From a virus, in the IMG/VR virus record IMGVR_UViG_3300020054_000854, positions 1 through 48,482 of that record: DNA of 48,482 nucleotides; one strand, 5' to 3'. Below are positions 14,212 through 23,494 of this stretch, in pieces (position 1 is the stretch's first letter; every line of letters begins with the position of its first letter). The notes under the pieces were generated by a model. It was given only the letters and a program-made list of their open reading frames with translations, was not told where the DNA came from and ran no database searches. The position numbers and the translations under genes are program-made.

Positions 14212-14649
14212 ATGAGCACTGAAGACATCAGTGAATTGTGGTCTAAAGATGCGCCAATTGATGAAACGAATTTAATTAGCGAATCGAAAAAAATCCCAGA
14301 GCTTCATAGCAAATATTATAACTTGTATTTTAAAGAAGTTTTGCGTGTCAAAAAACTTAAAGCCGATTATAAAGAACTCGAAATGTTAAAGCGAGAATAT
14401 TATGACGGATCTATGGACGAAGAGACATTAAAAGAACGTGGATGGAAACCTTTTCAATTAAAGGTATTGCGTAGTGATGTTGATCGTTATATTCAGGCCG
14501 ATAGCGACATTATCAATATTAGTTTAAAAATTGATTATCACGCGGCTCGAGCGAATTTCTTAGAAGACATTATCAAAACAATTCATTCAAGAAATTTCGT
14601 TATCAAAAATATGATTGACGTACTTAAATTTCAACATGGAGATTACTAG
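14212..14649 (+). CDS. uvsY: UvsY recombination mediator
   Basis: 145 residues versus 137 in T4. All-helical and charged. Alignable features with T4 UvsY from memory: an N-terminal acidic start, KADYKELEMLKREYYDGSMDEE (compare KKVALKARLDYYSG), VLRSDVDRYIQADSDI (compare LSADKDVLKVDTSL) and the C-terminal IIKTIHSRNFVIKNMIDVLKF (compare AIKSRGFAIKHIQDMRAFE). UvsY loads the UvsX recombinase on gp32-covered ssDNA. Own promoter; next gene starts at its stop. Confidence 0.85.
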   Translation: MSTEDISELWSKDAPIDETNLISESKKIPELHSKYYNLYFKEVLRVKKLKADYKELEMLKREYYDGSMDEETLKERGWKPFQLKVLRSDVDRYIQADSDIINISLKIDYHAARANFLEDIIKTIHSRNFVIKNMIDVLKFQHGDY

Positions 14650-15095
14650 TGAAAATTGAAATCGGAAAAGAATATCGTATAAGACCTTCATACAAAAAGT
14701 CATATGTTGAAAAGGAATGGTTTGTTAATAACGAAAACAGAGAAGAACGAGCATTGGTCGAAACGTTGTGGAGATCTGGTACTTGGATAGTAACAATCAA
14801 AGATGAAGACGATCAAGCTCTTTTGACAGATTATATGGAAAGATTAACCGGAGAAATGCAACCCGATGAATTTGAAGAAAATGAATTTGTCGATGCATAC
14901 GATGGTTGTGGTGAAGGTCATTATTTGTTTGGCTTTGCTGATAAAGAAGAAGAAGCCGATCTTTATGAGCTTCTTGAAGAAGAAGGAGTAAGTTGGTTCT
15001 TTGATAATAATTGGGATTCGGCCGATGTTGAACATTATTTCATGTTTCCTATTCACGTTGAAGAAGTGGATCCGGACAATAAATATGGTATATGA
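14649..15095 (+). CDS. acidic hypothetical protein, GTG start
   Basis: 148 residues, starting with GTG that overlaps the uvsY stop by one base. Very acidic C-terminal two thirds (DEDDQALLTDYMERLTGEM, EEEADLYELLEEEGVSWFFD). Overlaps the uvsW start by four bases (ATGA). The position between uvsY and uvsW suggests a recombination-associated or DNA-mimic-like acidic protein, but no family is recognised. Confidence 0.6.
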   Translation: MKIEIGKEYRIRPSYKKSYVEKEWFVNNENREERALVETLWRSGTWIVTIKDEDDQALLTDYMERLTGEMQPDEFEENEFVDAYDGCGEGHYLFGFADKEEEADLYELLEEEGVSWFFDNNWDSADVEHYFMFPIHVEEVDPDNKYGI

Positions 15096-16585
15096 GTGAT
15101 ATAGTTAACATTGAATATATTAATGCGGTCCATGCTAGGGTTAAAACTGATCCCGGAATCCTGCAAGAAATTTCTGAACACTTTTCTTTTAGGCCAGAAG
15201 GATATCAGTTTTCTCCAAAGTATAAGATGCGTGTTTGGGACGGAATCATTCGTCTCTTTTCCCCGTTTAAACCATTTCTTTATGTTGGGTTATTACCTCA
15301 CCTTAAAGAATTCTGTGCTGCTAGAGATTATATCCTCAATCTTCCTGATGAATATCCGCAAGATGATACTTGCACTAACGAATATGTTTTGGAGCTTGCT
15401 GAATCTATTAAATGCAAATATACTCCGCGAGACTATCAATTAGAATACATTACTAATTCAATTTCAAAAAGGCGGTCTTTATCTTTGTCGCCAACTTCAT
15501 CCGGCAAATCCTTAATCATTTATTTACTACAGCAACATTATTATCAAACGTTTGGTCATCGAACTTTAATTGTCGTACCTACAATTGGTTTGGTCCATCA
15601 AATGGCTGGTGATTTTGTTGATTACGGTTGCGATTCTGAGTTAATTTATACAATAAAAGGCGGTGTCGATAAAAACACAAAGGCGCCTATTGTTATTAGT
15701 ACTTGGCAATCACTAGTAAAACAACCTAAAGATTGGTTTCAACAATTTGGGGTTGTTCTTGGAGACGAAGCGCATTTATTTCAAGCTAAGTCTCTAACAA
15801 CGATTATGGAAAAATTGACTGATTGCGAATACCGCCATGGATTCACAGGTACATTAAAATCCTCAGAATCAAAAACTCATCGGCTTGTCCTTGAAGGTTG
15901 TTTTGGTCAAGTTAAACGTGTAATCAACACTAAACAGTTAATGGACGAAGGTACTGTAGCAGACTTTAAAGTAAAAGGAATCGTATTGTCTTATTCAAAT
16001 GAAATGCGAAAACAATTTAAAGATGCAATGAAACAAGTTAAAGAAACGCAAAAGAAATACCCGGCTGAACGAGAATTCTTAATTAATAATGAAAAGCGCA
16101 ATATGTTTATACGTAACCTATTGTGGTCTCTCGAAGGCCAAAACAATCTTGTATTGTTTGATCTTGTTGAAAAACATGGAAAGGTATTAGAGCCTTTGCT
16201 CCGCAAAGAAGGTAGAACCTTACATTTTATTTACGGCGGAACAAAAGGCGATGAACGCGAACACATTCGTAATCTTGTAGAAAACGATCCTATTAAACAA
16301 CATGATATTCTTGCGTCTTATGGCGTTTTTTCTACTGGAGTTAATCTGAAAAGATTGGACAATGTGATATTTGCTTCTGGTTCAAAATCAGAAATCAAAG
16401 TTCTTCAATCAATCGGTAGGACCTTACGTAAGGCTGATGATTCTACTTCTGCAGTCTTATATGATATTGCGGATGATTTGAGTATTGGTTCTTATACTAA
16501 TTATACTCTTCAACATTTTAAAAAGAGAGTTGAGATCTACTCAACAGAACAATTTCCATTCAAAATTTATAACGTTGATTTTTAA
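15092..16585 (+). CDS. uvsW: UvsW helicase
   Basis: 497 residues (T4 UvsW 503). SF2 motifs: LSPTSSGKSLI (Walker A), TLIVVPTIGLVHQM (Ia), GDEAHLF (DEAH box), GFTGTLKSS (III), and the C-terminal motif VI region VLQSIGRTLRKAD. The N-terminal domain (MSDIVNIEYINAVHARVKTD, KMRVWDGIIRLF) is the small DNA-binding domain of UvsW. Role: branch migration and R-loop unwinding in recombination-dependent replication. Confidence 0.93.
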   Translation: MSDIVNIEYINAVHARVKTDPGILQEISEHFSFRPEGYQFSPKYKMRVWDGIIRLFSPFKPFLYVGLLPHLKEFCAARDYILNLPDEYPQDDTCTNEYVLELAESIKCKYTPRDYQLEYITNSISKRRSLSLSPTSSGKSLIIYLLQQHYYQTFGHRTLIVVPTIGLVHQMAGDFVDYGCDSELIYTIKGGVDKNTKAPIVISTWQSLVKQPKDWFQQFGVVLGDEAHLFQAKSLTTIMEKLTDCEYRHGFTGTLKSSESKTHRLVLEGCFGQVKRVINTKQLMDEGTVADFKVKGIVLSYSNEMRKQFKDAMKQVKETQKKYPAEREFLINNEKRNMFIRNLLWSLEGQNNLVLFDLVEKHGKVLEPLLRKEGRTLHFIYGGTKGDEREHIRNLVENDPIKQHDILASYGVFSTGVNLKRLDNVIFASGSKSEIKVLQSIGRTLRKADDSTSAVLYDIADDLSIGSYTNYTLQHFKKRVEIYSTEQFPFKIYNVDF

Positions 16586-16615
16586 TTGACAATAATATCC
16601 TTAACTGACAGATAG

Positions 16616-16644
16616 ATTATACACCAAAAATAAACAAATGTCAA
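16616..16644 (-). promoter_or_regulatory. antisense sigma70-type promoter facing uvsW
   Basis: On the minus strand TTGACA, 17 bases, TATAAT: a perfect consensus. It fires leftward into the 3' end of uvsW. It is back-to-back with the gp55 promoter in the 131-base gap 16586-16716. Confidence 0.65.
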
Positions 16645-16659
16645 CTACTTTTTTTTAGA

Positions 16660-16688
16660 TTGACATGTATAAGATAATTTGTTAAAAT
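16660..16688 (+). promoter_or_regulatory. sigma70-type promoter for gp55 operon
   Basis: TTGACA, 17 bases, TAAAAT; 28 bases before the gp55 ATG, with ribosome site TTAGAGGTAA. Confidence 0.75.
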
Positions 16689-16716
16689 AGACTTTGATTT
16701 TTTTAGAGGTAATACT

Positions 16717-17220
16717 ATGGCCAGAAAACGTAATAACTATGTTAATAACAAAGATCTTCTTGCTTCTTTAACAGAATATCGAAACGCATGTTTGGAAGCA
16801 GAAAATGTTGGAGATCCAGTACCTAGAGTTCCAAATTATATCGGCGAGTGTATTGTATTGATTGCAACTCGACTTGCAACTAGACCAAACTTTTACGGTT
16901 ATTCATATAAAGAAGATATGATATCAGACGGAATTGAAAATTGCCTTCAATATATTCGCAACTTTGATCCTGAAAAATCAAACAATCCATTTGCTTATTT
17001 TACACAAATTATTTGGTTTGCATTCTTGCGGCGGATTGGTAAAGAAAAGAAGCAGATGTATATTAAATTTAAAGCATCTCAAAATTTGTTAACTGAATTA
17101 GATTTGTATGATTCAAGCGACACATCGATTCAATTAAACGAACCGCCTGAATACATTAGCGAATTCATTCGAGACTTTGAAGAAAAGTCAATGCCTAAAA
17201 GTAAAAAGGTTAAAGAATGA
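16717..17220 (+). CDS. 55: late sigma factor gp55
   Basis: 167 residues (T4 gp55 185). KEDMISDGIENCLQYIRNFDPEKSNNPFAYFTQIIW is the minimal sigma70 region-2 signature (core binding and -10 recognition) typical of gp55. Other sigma regions are absent as expected. gp55 directs RNA polymerase to TATAAATA boxes, and such boxes are present at 1640, 5960 and 41629 here. The gene overlaps gp47 by four bases. Confidence 0.93.
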   Translation: MARKRNNYVNNKDLLASLTEYRNACLEAENVGDPVPRVPNYIGECIVLIATRLATRPNFYGYSYKEDMISDGIENCLQYIRNFDPEKSNNPFAYFTQIIWFAFLRRIGKEKKQMYIKFKASQNLLTELDLYDSSDTSIQLNEPPEYISEFIRDFEEKSMPKSKKVKE

Positions 17221-18278
17221 AAATTGCAATTGTAACCGACATACACATTGGCGCACGCGGTGATAGCCAAATTTTTGCGGATTTTCAAGAAAAGTTTTTC
17301 TTGGAGGTATTTTTTCCATATTTAGATGAACATGGAATTAATACTGTTTTTGATTTAGGTGATACTTTTGATCGCCGAAAGTATATTAATTATGTTAGTC
17401 TTCAACGCGGTAAGCATTTTTTGTTTGACCAATTGGCTCAACGAGATATTGATTTTCATGCATTAATTGGCAACCACGATACGTATTACACAAATACGAA
17501 CGGCGTTAATTCAATGAAGCTGCTTTTGAAAGAATATCCTAATTTTCATTTATACGAAGAAAACGCAGTTGAATTGCAACTAGGATCAACTAAATTTTTG
17601 ATGCTGCCTTGGATCAATAAACAAAACTCAGAAACTAACTTTGATATTATTAAAAATTCAAATGCCGATGTTGTAATGGGGCATCTTGAAGTTCAAGGTA
17701 TGGAAATGATGAAAGGTCAGGTGTGTTCTCACGGAGTTGATAAAGGTGTTTTTTCTCATTTTGAAAACGTATACTCTGGTCATTTCCATCATCCGTCGCG
17801 TTATGGGAATATCGAATATCTTGGTGCGCCGTATGAAATGACATGGTCAGATTATAAAGGCAGTCGAGGATTTCACGTATTTGATACTGAAACACGAGAA
17901 ATGATTAAAATTGAAAACCCATTCAGAATGTTTTTCAAAATTGATTATGATGATGAAGATATGACGGTCGATGACGTAGTTAATTATAACACTAGTGATC
18001 TAAAGAATACATATATTAAGGTTATCGTAAAAAATAGAACTAACGCATATATCTATGATATGTTTATGAATCGATTAAACGATGAAGGCGCGGCCGACAT
18101 CAAAGCAATCGACGATGCCCTTAACCTTGAATCTGCAGGTGTTGATGATATTCTCGATGAGACTAAAGACACCAAGGAAATCCTACACAGCTATATTGAT
18201 TCGCTAGATACTAATATTGATAAAGGAAAGATCAAGAATACTATCGACGCGTTATATCAGGAGGCATTGAGTTTATAA
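17217..18278 (+). CDS. 47: recombination nuclease subunit gp47 (SbcD/Mre11 family)
   Basis: 353 residues. Metallophosphoesterase motifs in order: VTDIHIGA, DLGDTFDRRKY, LIGNHDTYY, MGHLEVQG and SGHFHHP. These bind the two metals of the nuclease site. With gp46 it forms the ATP-dependent exonuclease that resects ends for recombination. Overlaps gp55, and gp46 starts one base after its stop. Confidence 0.95.
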   Translation: MKIAIVTDIHIGARGDSQIFADFQEKFFLEVFFPYLDEHGINTVFDLGDTFDRRKYINYVSLQRGKHFLFDQLAQRDIDFHALIGNHDTYYTNTNGVNSMKLLLKEYPNFHLYEENAVELQLGSTKFLMLPWINKQNSETNFDIIKNSNADVVMGHLEVQGMEMMKGQVCSHGVDKGVFSHFENVYSGHFHHPSRYGNIEYLGAPYEMTWSDYKGSRGFHVFDTETREMIKIENPFRMFFKIDYDDEDMTVDDVVNYNTSDLKNTYIKVIVKNRTNAYIYDMFMNRLNDEGAADIKAIDDALNLESAGVDDILDETKDTKEILHSYIDSLDTNIDKGKIKNTIDALYQEALSL

Positions 18279-18279
18279 T

Positions 18280-19992
18280 ATGAGAATAGACTTTAAAAGA
18301 GTTAAATATAAAAACATACTATCAACTGGTAATTCATTCACAACAATTGAACTTAACGATCAACCGACCACATTGATTAGTGGATCAAACGGCAGCGGAA
18401 AATCGACGTTGCTTGATGCAATTGTTTTTGGTTTGTACGGTAAACCGTTTCGTAAAATCAACAAGCCGCAATTACTCAATTCGATTAATAGTAAAGCATT
18501 ATTAGTTGAAATTGAATTTTCTGTTGGTGGTTCCGAATATTTAATTCGTCGTGGTATTAAACCTACAGTGTTTGAAATTATCAAAGACGGACAATTATTA
18601 AATCAGGATTCTGCTGCTAGAGATTATCAGTCCTATCTTGAAACAAATATTCTTGGTATTAATTACAAGGCGTTCAATCAAATCATTGTATTGGGTAGCG
18701 CAACTTATGTTCCATTTATGGAGTTACCTGCGTATCAGCGGCGAGAGATCATTGAAGACCTTCTAGACATACAAGTATTCAGCACAATGGGATTGCTTGC
18801 CAAAGAACAAATCTCCGAGAATAAGTCTTTAATTAACGACAATGATCACCACATTTCCCTGGCAGAATCAAACTTATTATTAGTTGAGGATAATAATAAA
18901 AAGATTCTTGCTATCAAAGAAACTGAGGTTGAAAAGATTCGTCAACGTATGTCTGATATAATTAAAGAAGTTGAAGATAATCAAGAAAGAATTGCTGCGA
19001 TTGAAAACGAAATAAAAGACTTATATGTTTTAATTGAAGATAAGAAATCTGTTCGAAGTAAACACGATAAAGCATCTTCTTTAAGGCAAGATCTTGAAAT
19101 CAATCGACGCAACTTTGAAAAGGATTTAAGCTTTTATCACGATAATGATAATTGTCCTACCTGCCAACAAAATATCGAACACGACTTTAAAGAAAAAGTA
19201 ATCAATGAGAAACAAACCAGGAAGGAAGAAATTGAAACTGGTCTTGTTGAAATCGGAAAAACGATTGAACAATATCAATCAAGACTTGATGAAATATCTG
19301 AAACGGAAGACCAAATTCAAAACAAAAATTTTGAGATTGGAGAAATCCGCGCGGAAATTAAAATGCACAAGAATGCATTAATTAGTCATAAGACCGAACT
19401 TGATAACGCTCAGCGAGAAGTTGATGAAGTCGACACTTCGACTGTTGAAGAATATACCAAGAAAGTCAAATTATTGAAAAATGAACGGGCAACATTATTA
19501 GATGAATATGAAGTACTTGGAGTTGTAAACACTATCCTTAAAGACGGCGGTATTAAGAGCAGAATTATTAAACAATATATACCTGTTATGAACAAGCTGA
19601 TTAATAAGTATCTTGCTGCCTTTGATCTGTTTGTTGATTTTCAATTAGACGAAAACTTTGACGAAGTTATTAAATCAAGGTTTCGAGATACCTTTTCTTA
19701 TTCTTCATTCTCTGAAGGAGAAAAATTGCGTATCACATTATCAATTATGTTAGCTTGGCGATCAGTTGCAAAATTGCGCAATTCAGTTTCAACCAATCTT
19801 TTGATTCTTGATGAAACTCTTGACGGCGCTCTTGATGGTCTAGGCATCGAACATTTAATTGAAACGTTGCACGGTTTAAATACAAACGATAACATTTTTG
19901 TTATCAGTCACAGAGGAGATCAGTTTGCTGAAAAATTCGCAGGACACATTAAATTTGAAAAAGTCAAAAACTTCAGCGAGATTGCTGCATAG
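18280..19992 (+). CDS. 46: recombination nuclease ATPase subunit gp46 (SbcC/Rad50 family)
   Basis: 570 residues. N-terminal Walker A SGSNGSGKST, long coiled coil (about residues 190-400) with the zinc-hook CPTC near residue 295, then the ABC signature SFSEGEKLRI and Walker B LLILDETLDGALD with the H-loop VISHRGD. Complete and typical for T4-like gp46. Partner of gp47. Confidence 0.95.
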   Translation: MRIDFKRVKYKNILSTGNSFTTIELNDQPTTLISGSNGSGKSTLLDAIVFGLYGKPFRKINKPQLLNSINSKALLVEIEFSVGGSEYLIRRGIKPTVFEIIKDGQLLNQDSAARDYQSYLETNILGINYKAFNQIIVLGSATYVPFMELPAYQRREIIEDLLDIQVFSTMGLLAKEQISENKSLINDNDHHISLAESNLLLVEDNNKKILAIKETEVEKIRQRMSDIIKEVEDNQERIAAIENEIKDLYVLIEDKKSVRSKHDKASSLRQDLEINRRNFEKDLSFYHDNDNCPTCQQNIEHDFKEKVINEKQTRKEEIETGLVEIGKTIEQYQSRLDEISETEDQIQNKNFEIGEIRAEIKMHKNALISHKTELDNAQREVDEVDTSTVEEYTKKVKLLKNERATLLDEYEVLGVVNTILKDGGIKSRIIKQYIPVMNKLINKYLAAFDLFVDFQLDENFDEVIKSRFRDTFSYSSFSEGEKLRITLSIMLAWRSVAKLRNSVSTNLLILDETLDGALDGLGIEHLIETLHGLNTNDNIFVISHRGDQFAEKFAGHIKFEKVKNFSEIAA

Positions 19993-19996
19993 TCTA

Positions 19997-20025
19997 TTGA
20001 CATCCTCCTTTAATTATGGTATAAT
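19997..20025 (+). promoter_or_regulatory. sigma70-type promoter for gp43, predicted leaderless
   Basis: TTGACA, 17 bases, TATAAT. The -10 ends at 20025, seven bases before the A of the gp43 ATG (20032), which is where a sigma70 start site normally falls. No Shine-Dalgarno is seen. Confidence 0.75.
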
Positions 20026-20031
20026 GGCACC

Positions 20032-22587
20032 ATGAATAACAAGCAAACATTTTATACGTCAGTCGAACGGTTCGGCAACAATATCCTTTGGCGAGGTTAC
20101 AAGAATGGCCGGCCTTTTAATGAAAAGGTAAAGTTCAAACCTTCCTTGTATTACCATACACCAAAATCTACAAATGAATACCGTTCTCTGCTTGATAATC
20201 GAAACTTATCAAAGCATACGTTCGATTCAATGCGCGAAGCAAAAGAATTCATCGAACAATATGGAGACGTCGGTAACTTTAAAATATACGGTACCACCAA
20301 TTACGTATCTCAATTCATTCAACATAATTATCCAGGCAACATTGAATTTGATCCTGATCTAATTAACATTGCTTCGTTTGATATTGAGGTTGACATCAGC
20401 GACGGATACGCCGATATCGAAACGGCTGATAAAGAAATTACGTCAATCGCGTATAAGTCCTCGAAGTCTAACACATATTACCTCCTTGGCCGTAAAGATT
20501 ACGACAAAACAAAAACGATTACAAATATTGACCCTGAAGATATCAAATTCATTAAGTTTGATACCGAAGTACAATTACTTAGATATTTTGTTGATCTTTG
20601 GAAACAAGGCGGTTATCCTGATATCGTAACAGGATGGAACGTTGAATTTTTTGACATTTCATATATCGTTACTCGAATCCTTCGTCTTTGTGGCGAAACA
20701 AAAGCAAACGAATTGTCTCCTTGGCGGTCAATTCAAAAACAGGTTCGAGAGTTTTTCGGCAAACCGCAAACGACATACAAAATTAGCGGTGTTGCAGTCA
20801 TCGACTATATGGACGCATTCAAAAAATTCGGATACAAATACGGTCCTCAAGAATCCTATAAACTTGATCACATTGCCCACGTGGTTCTTGGTGAAAAGAA
20901 ATTGGATTATTCTGAATACGGTAACTTGACTGCATTATACGAACAAAATCCACAACTGTACCTTGATTATAACCTTAAAGATACGCAACTGATTCAAAGA
21001 ATGGAAGATGAAACCGGTTTGTTATCTTTGGTTATGACTGTTGCTTATGGCGGTGGTGTAAATTATGGGGATGCCTTTGGTACGGTTGGTATATGGGAAA
21101 CAACTATTTACCGTCGTCTTATTAAAGACAAAGTTGTTCCTCCGTTGAAAAAAGGTCCAGGTCAGCGGGCAGGCGAGTTGGTTGGTGGTTATGTTAAGGA
21201 CCCACAGGTAGGTATGCATCCGTGGGTTGTTTCTTTTGATCTCAACTCTCTGTATCCCCATCTTATGCTTCAATATAATATGTCACCTGAAACATACGAT
21301 CGCGATCGACGTGAATACGTTACTCAAGATTTGGTGTTAAAAGGCGAATATTTTAATAATGATCCTTCCGTTGCTGTAACTGCAAACGGCGTTTGCTTTC
21401 GTAAAGATAAGTTAGGTATTATTCCTGAAATCATTGATGAATATTACAATAACCGTTCTCAAATCAAAAAACAAATGTTAGCTGTTGAGCAACAACTTGA
21501 AAACGAAACGGATCCGCGTCAAAAAGCAATTTTGAAAAAAGAAGTTAACCAATTGCATAATTCGCAAATGGCAATTAAAATTTCGATGAATAGTCTTTAT
21601 GGCGCAACTGCGAACATTTACTTCCTCTATTATATTAACGAAATGGCAGAGGCAATTACGACCTCAGGTCAGCTATCAATTCGATACGCTCAAAAATCTG
21701 TTAATGATTATCTAAACAAGTTACTCAAAACAGATGATAAAGATTATATCGTATATATTGACACTGATTCCATTTATGTTAATTTTGGCCCGCTCATCGA
21801 AGAGGTGTTTGGAACTACCGACATCGAACGCAAACAAGGTGAAGAGTTTCTTGACCAAATTTGCTCAACTAAAGTAGAGGCAGTAATTGAAAAAGGTTAC
21901 GAGGACCTTGCAAAAAGAATGGGTGCCTATCGTCAAGCAATGTTTATGAAACGTGAAAAGATTACTGATAAGTCAATCTTTATTGCTAAAAAACGATATA
22001 TACTCAACGCATTGAACAGCGAAGGCGTTCATTACGAAAAACCAAAAATATCTGTTACTGGATTGGAATCGGTCAGATCGTCGACTCCACAGGTCGTTCG
22101 TGATAAAATGAAAGAAGCCTTTGACGTTATTATGAAAGGCGATGAAACAGACACCCAAAAATTTATTTCGGATTTTAAATCTGAATTTATGCGATTGCCT
22201 GCTGAGGAAATTGCTAAGACATCAGGTACCGATAACATTGACAAGTATCGAGAACGCGGTAGTAGTCTTTACAAAAAAGGATGCCCTATGCATGTTCGAG
22301 GATGTATACTTTACAATGCCGAACTTGAAAAGAAAAAGTTAACAAAGAAATTTGAATCAATCAAATCAGGAGATAAGATTAAATTTTTATACCTCAAAGT
22401 CCCAAATCCCATTCGAGAGAATATGATATCGTTTCCTGGGGTATTGCCTAAAGAATTAAATCTTGACCAATACATTGATTACGAAAAACAATTCGATAAG
22501 GTATTTCTTACTCCTATCGATGCAATCCTTGAAGCAATAGGTTGGTCTGCAGAAAAGATTGATACTCTTGAAAGTTTTTTTAGTTGA
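20032..22587 (+). CDS. 43: DNA polymerase gp43 (family B)
   Basis: 851 residues (T4 898). Exonuclease motif I FDIEVDIS; polymerase motif A SFDLNSLYPHLM (T4 has DFTSLYPS), motif B KISMNSLYGA, motif C YIDTDSIYV. The start MNNKQTFYTSVERFGNNIL aligns with T4 MKEFYISIETVGNNIV. It ends IDTLESFFS, a PIP-box-like sequence where T4 gp43 carries its gp45 clamp-binding peptide. No self-splicing element or split. Has its own promoter with essentially no leader. Confidence 0.97.
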   Translation: MNNKQTFYTSVERFGNNILWRGYKNGRPFNEKVKFKPSLYYHTPKSTNEYRSLLDNRNLSKHTFDSMREAKEFIEQYGDVGNFKIYGTTNYVSQFIQHNYPGNIEFDPDLINIASFDIEVDISDGYADIETADKEITSIAYKSSKSNTYYLLGRKDYDKTKTITNIDPEDIKFIKFDTEVQLLRYFVDLWKQGGYPDIVTGWNVEFFDISYIVTRILRLCGETKANELSPWRSIQKQVREFFGKPQTTYKISGVAVIDYMDAFKKFGYKYGPQESYKLDHIAHVVLGEKKLDYSEYGNLTALYEQNPQLYLDYNLKDTQLIQRMEDETGLLSLVMTVAYGGGVNYGDAFGTVGIWETTIYRRLIKDKVVPPLKKGPGQRAGELVGGYVKDPQVGMHPWVVSFDLNSLYPHLMLQYNMSPETYDRDRREYVTQDLVLKGEYFNNDPSVAVTANGVCFRKDKLGIIPEIIDEYYNNRSQIKKQMLAVEQQLENETDPRQKAILKKEVNQLHNSQMAIKISMNSLYGATANIYFLYYINEMAEAITTSGQLSIRYAQKSVNDYLNKLLKTDDKDYIVYIDTDSIYVNFGPLIEEVFGTTDIERKQGEEFLDQICSTKVEAVIEKGYEDLAKRMGAYRQAMFMKREKITDKSIFIAKKRYILNALNSEGVHYEKPKISVTGLESVRSSTPQVVRDKMKEAFDVIMKGDETDTQKFISDFKSEFMRLPAEEIAKTSGTDNIDKYRERGSSLYKKGCPMHVRGCILYNAELEKKKLTKKFESIKSGDKIKFLYLKVPNPIRENMISFPGVLPKELNLDQYIDYEKQFDKVFLTPIDAILEAIGWSAEKIDTLESFFS

Positions 22588-22632
22588 CATCATATAATAA
22601 TTATGATACAACATTATATAATAATTATGATA
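22584..22632 (+). repeat. 17-bp direct repeat with promoter-like TTGACA
   Basis: ATATAATAATTATGATA occurs at 22592-22608 and 22616-22632 (24-base period). TTGACA at 22584-22589 precedes it; 17 bases later is TACAAC, a poor -10, so which -10 is used is unclear. Each copy contains the palindrome ATAATTAT. It lies directly upstream of the 71-residue gene. Confidence 0.55.
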
Positions 22633-22648
22633 AAATAAGAGGTGGAAA

Positions 22649-22864
22649 ATGGTAACGGTTACATCTTATGAGACAGTTGAAAAAAATGTCCGCAATTGGG
22701 TATCAATTATGAAAGACCCATATTTTGATGGTTTTACTGGTTGGGGTCAAAAACAGAAACTATACCTACTGAAAGAATTGGTGGATGGTATTTTGGCTGA
22801 CCCCGACCTCCCTCATTATAATGGGGAAGAAGAATGGTTAAAAGAAATGGAGATAACTTTATGA
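22649..22864 (+). CDS. 71-residue hypothetical protein
   Basis: Acidic helical protein (starts MVTVTSYETVEKNVRNWVSI, with FDGFTGWGQKQKLYLLKELV). Ribosome site AAGAGGTGG. ATGA overlap with the MazG-like gene. No family recognised. Confidence 0.6.
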   Translation: MVTVTSYETVEKNVRNWVSIMKDPYFDGFTGWGQKQKLYLLKELVDGILADPDLPHYNGEEEWLKEMEITL

Positions 22865-23271
22865 GTAAAAATTGGGTACAAGACATTCGAGATATGCACG
22901 ATCATTTTGGAATGTCTGAAAAATTCGAAAAAATGGATCAAAGAACTAAAATGCAATTTTTATTGTTCAGAGAAAGATTTCTTAGAGAAGAAATGAGCGA
23001 GCTGCACGGTGCTATAGGAGCTTCAAATGGCGAACCACCTAATAAAGCTGAAATTGTAGATGCGTTGATTGATCTTTGTGTTGTTGCAATTGGAACACTT
23101 GATGCGTTTGGAATAGATGCCGACAAGGCGTGGAACCTCGTTCTTCAAGCAAATATGTTAAAAGAACCTGGAGTAAAAGAATCTAGACCAAATCCTTTTG
23201 GTCTGCCAGATCTTATTAAACCTGAAGGCTGGGTTGCTCCTGATCATTCTGACAACACTGGGAGATTGTAA
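22861..23271 (+). CDS. MazG-like / all-alpha NTP pyrophosphohydrolase
   Basis: 136 residues from ATG 22861, chosen because it overlaps the previous stop (ATGA) and has GGAGATAAC upstream; a longer start at 22834 is less likely. LREEMSELHGAIG supplies EExxE and AEIVDALIDLCVV supplies ExxD, the metal-binding signature of MazG/HisE/dCTPase-type enzymes. They cleave NTPs or dNTPs to monophosphates. In a phage that makes hydroxymethyl-dCMP, a dCTP/dUTP pyrophosphatase is needed (T4 uses gp56, not seen here), so this is a candidate. Confidence 0.7.
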   Translation: MSKNWVQDIRDMHDHFGMSEKFEKMDQRTKMQFLLFRERFLREEMSELHGAIGASNGEPPNKAEIVDALIDLCVVAIGTLDAFGIDADKAWNLVLQANMLKEPGVKESRPNPFGLPDLIKPEGWVAPDHSDNTGRL

Positions 23272-23489
23272 TGACAGATTTTAGAAGATCGATAATTGAA
23301 ACGGCACGCCAATATTATACCGCTTCAATTTCAAGACACAGACTTAATGTTGAGGTTTTGATGCAAAACGGTGTTGGCGTTGCTGAACATCCTGATCTTA
23401 TGGAAACCATTGATAACGAACTCGGAAAAATTGCAGAGTATCACGATAAACTTGAAATGTTAGTGCATTATTTCCCGGTTGGTGAATAA
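23271..23489 (+). CDS. 72-residue hypothetical protein
   Basis: Helical protein (starts MTDFRRSIIETARQYYTASI). Its ATG overlaps the last base of the upstream stop (TAATG). No motif. Shares the operon of the MazG-like gene; followed by a new promoter. Confidence 0.55.
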   Translation: MTDFRRSIIETARQYYTASISRHRLNVEVLMQNGVGVAEHPDLMETIDNELGKIAEYHDKLEMLVHYFPVGE

Positions 23490-23494
23490 AACTA

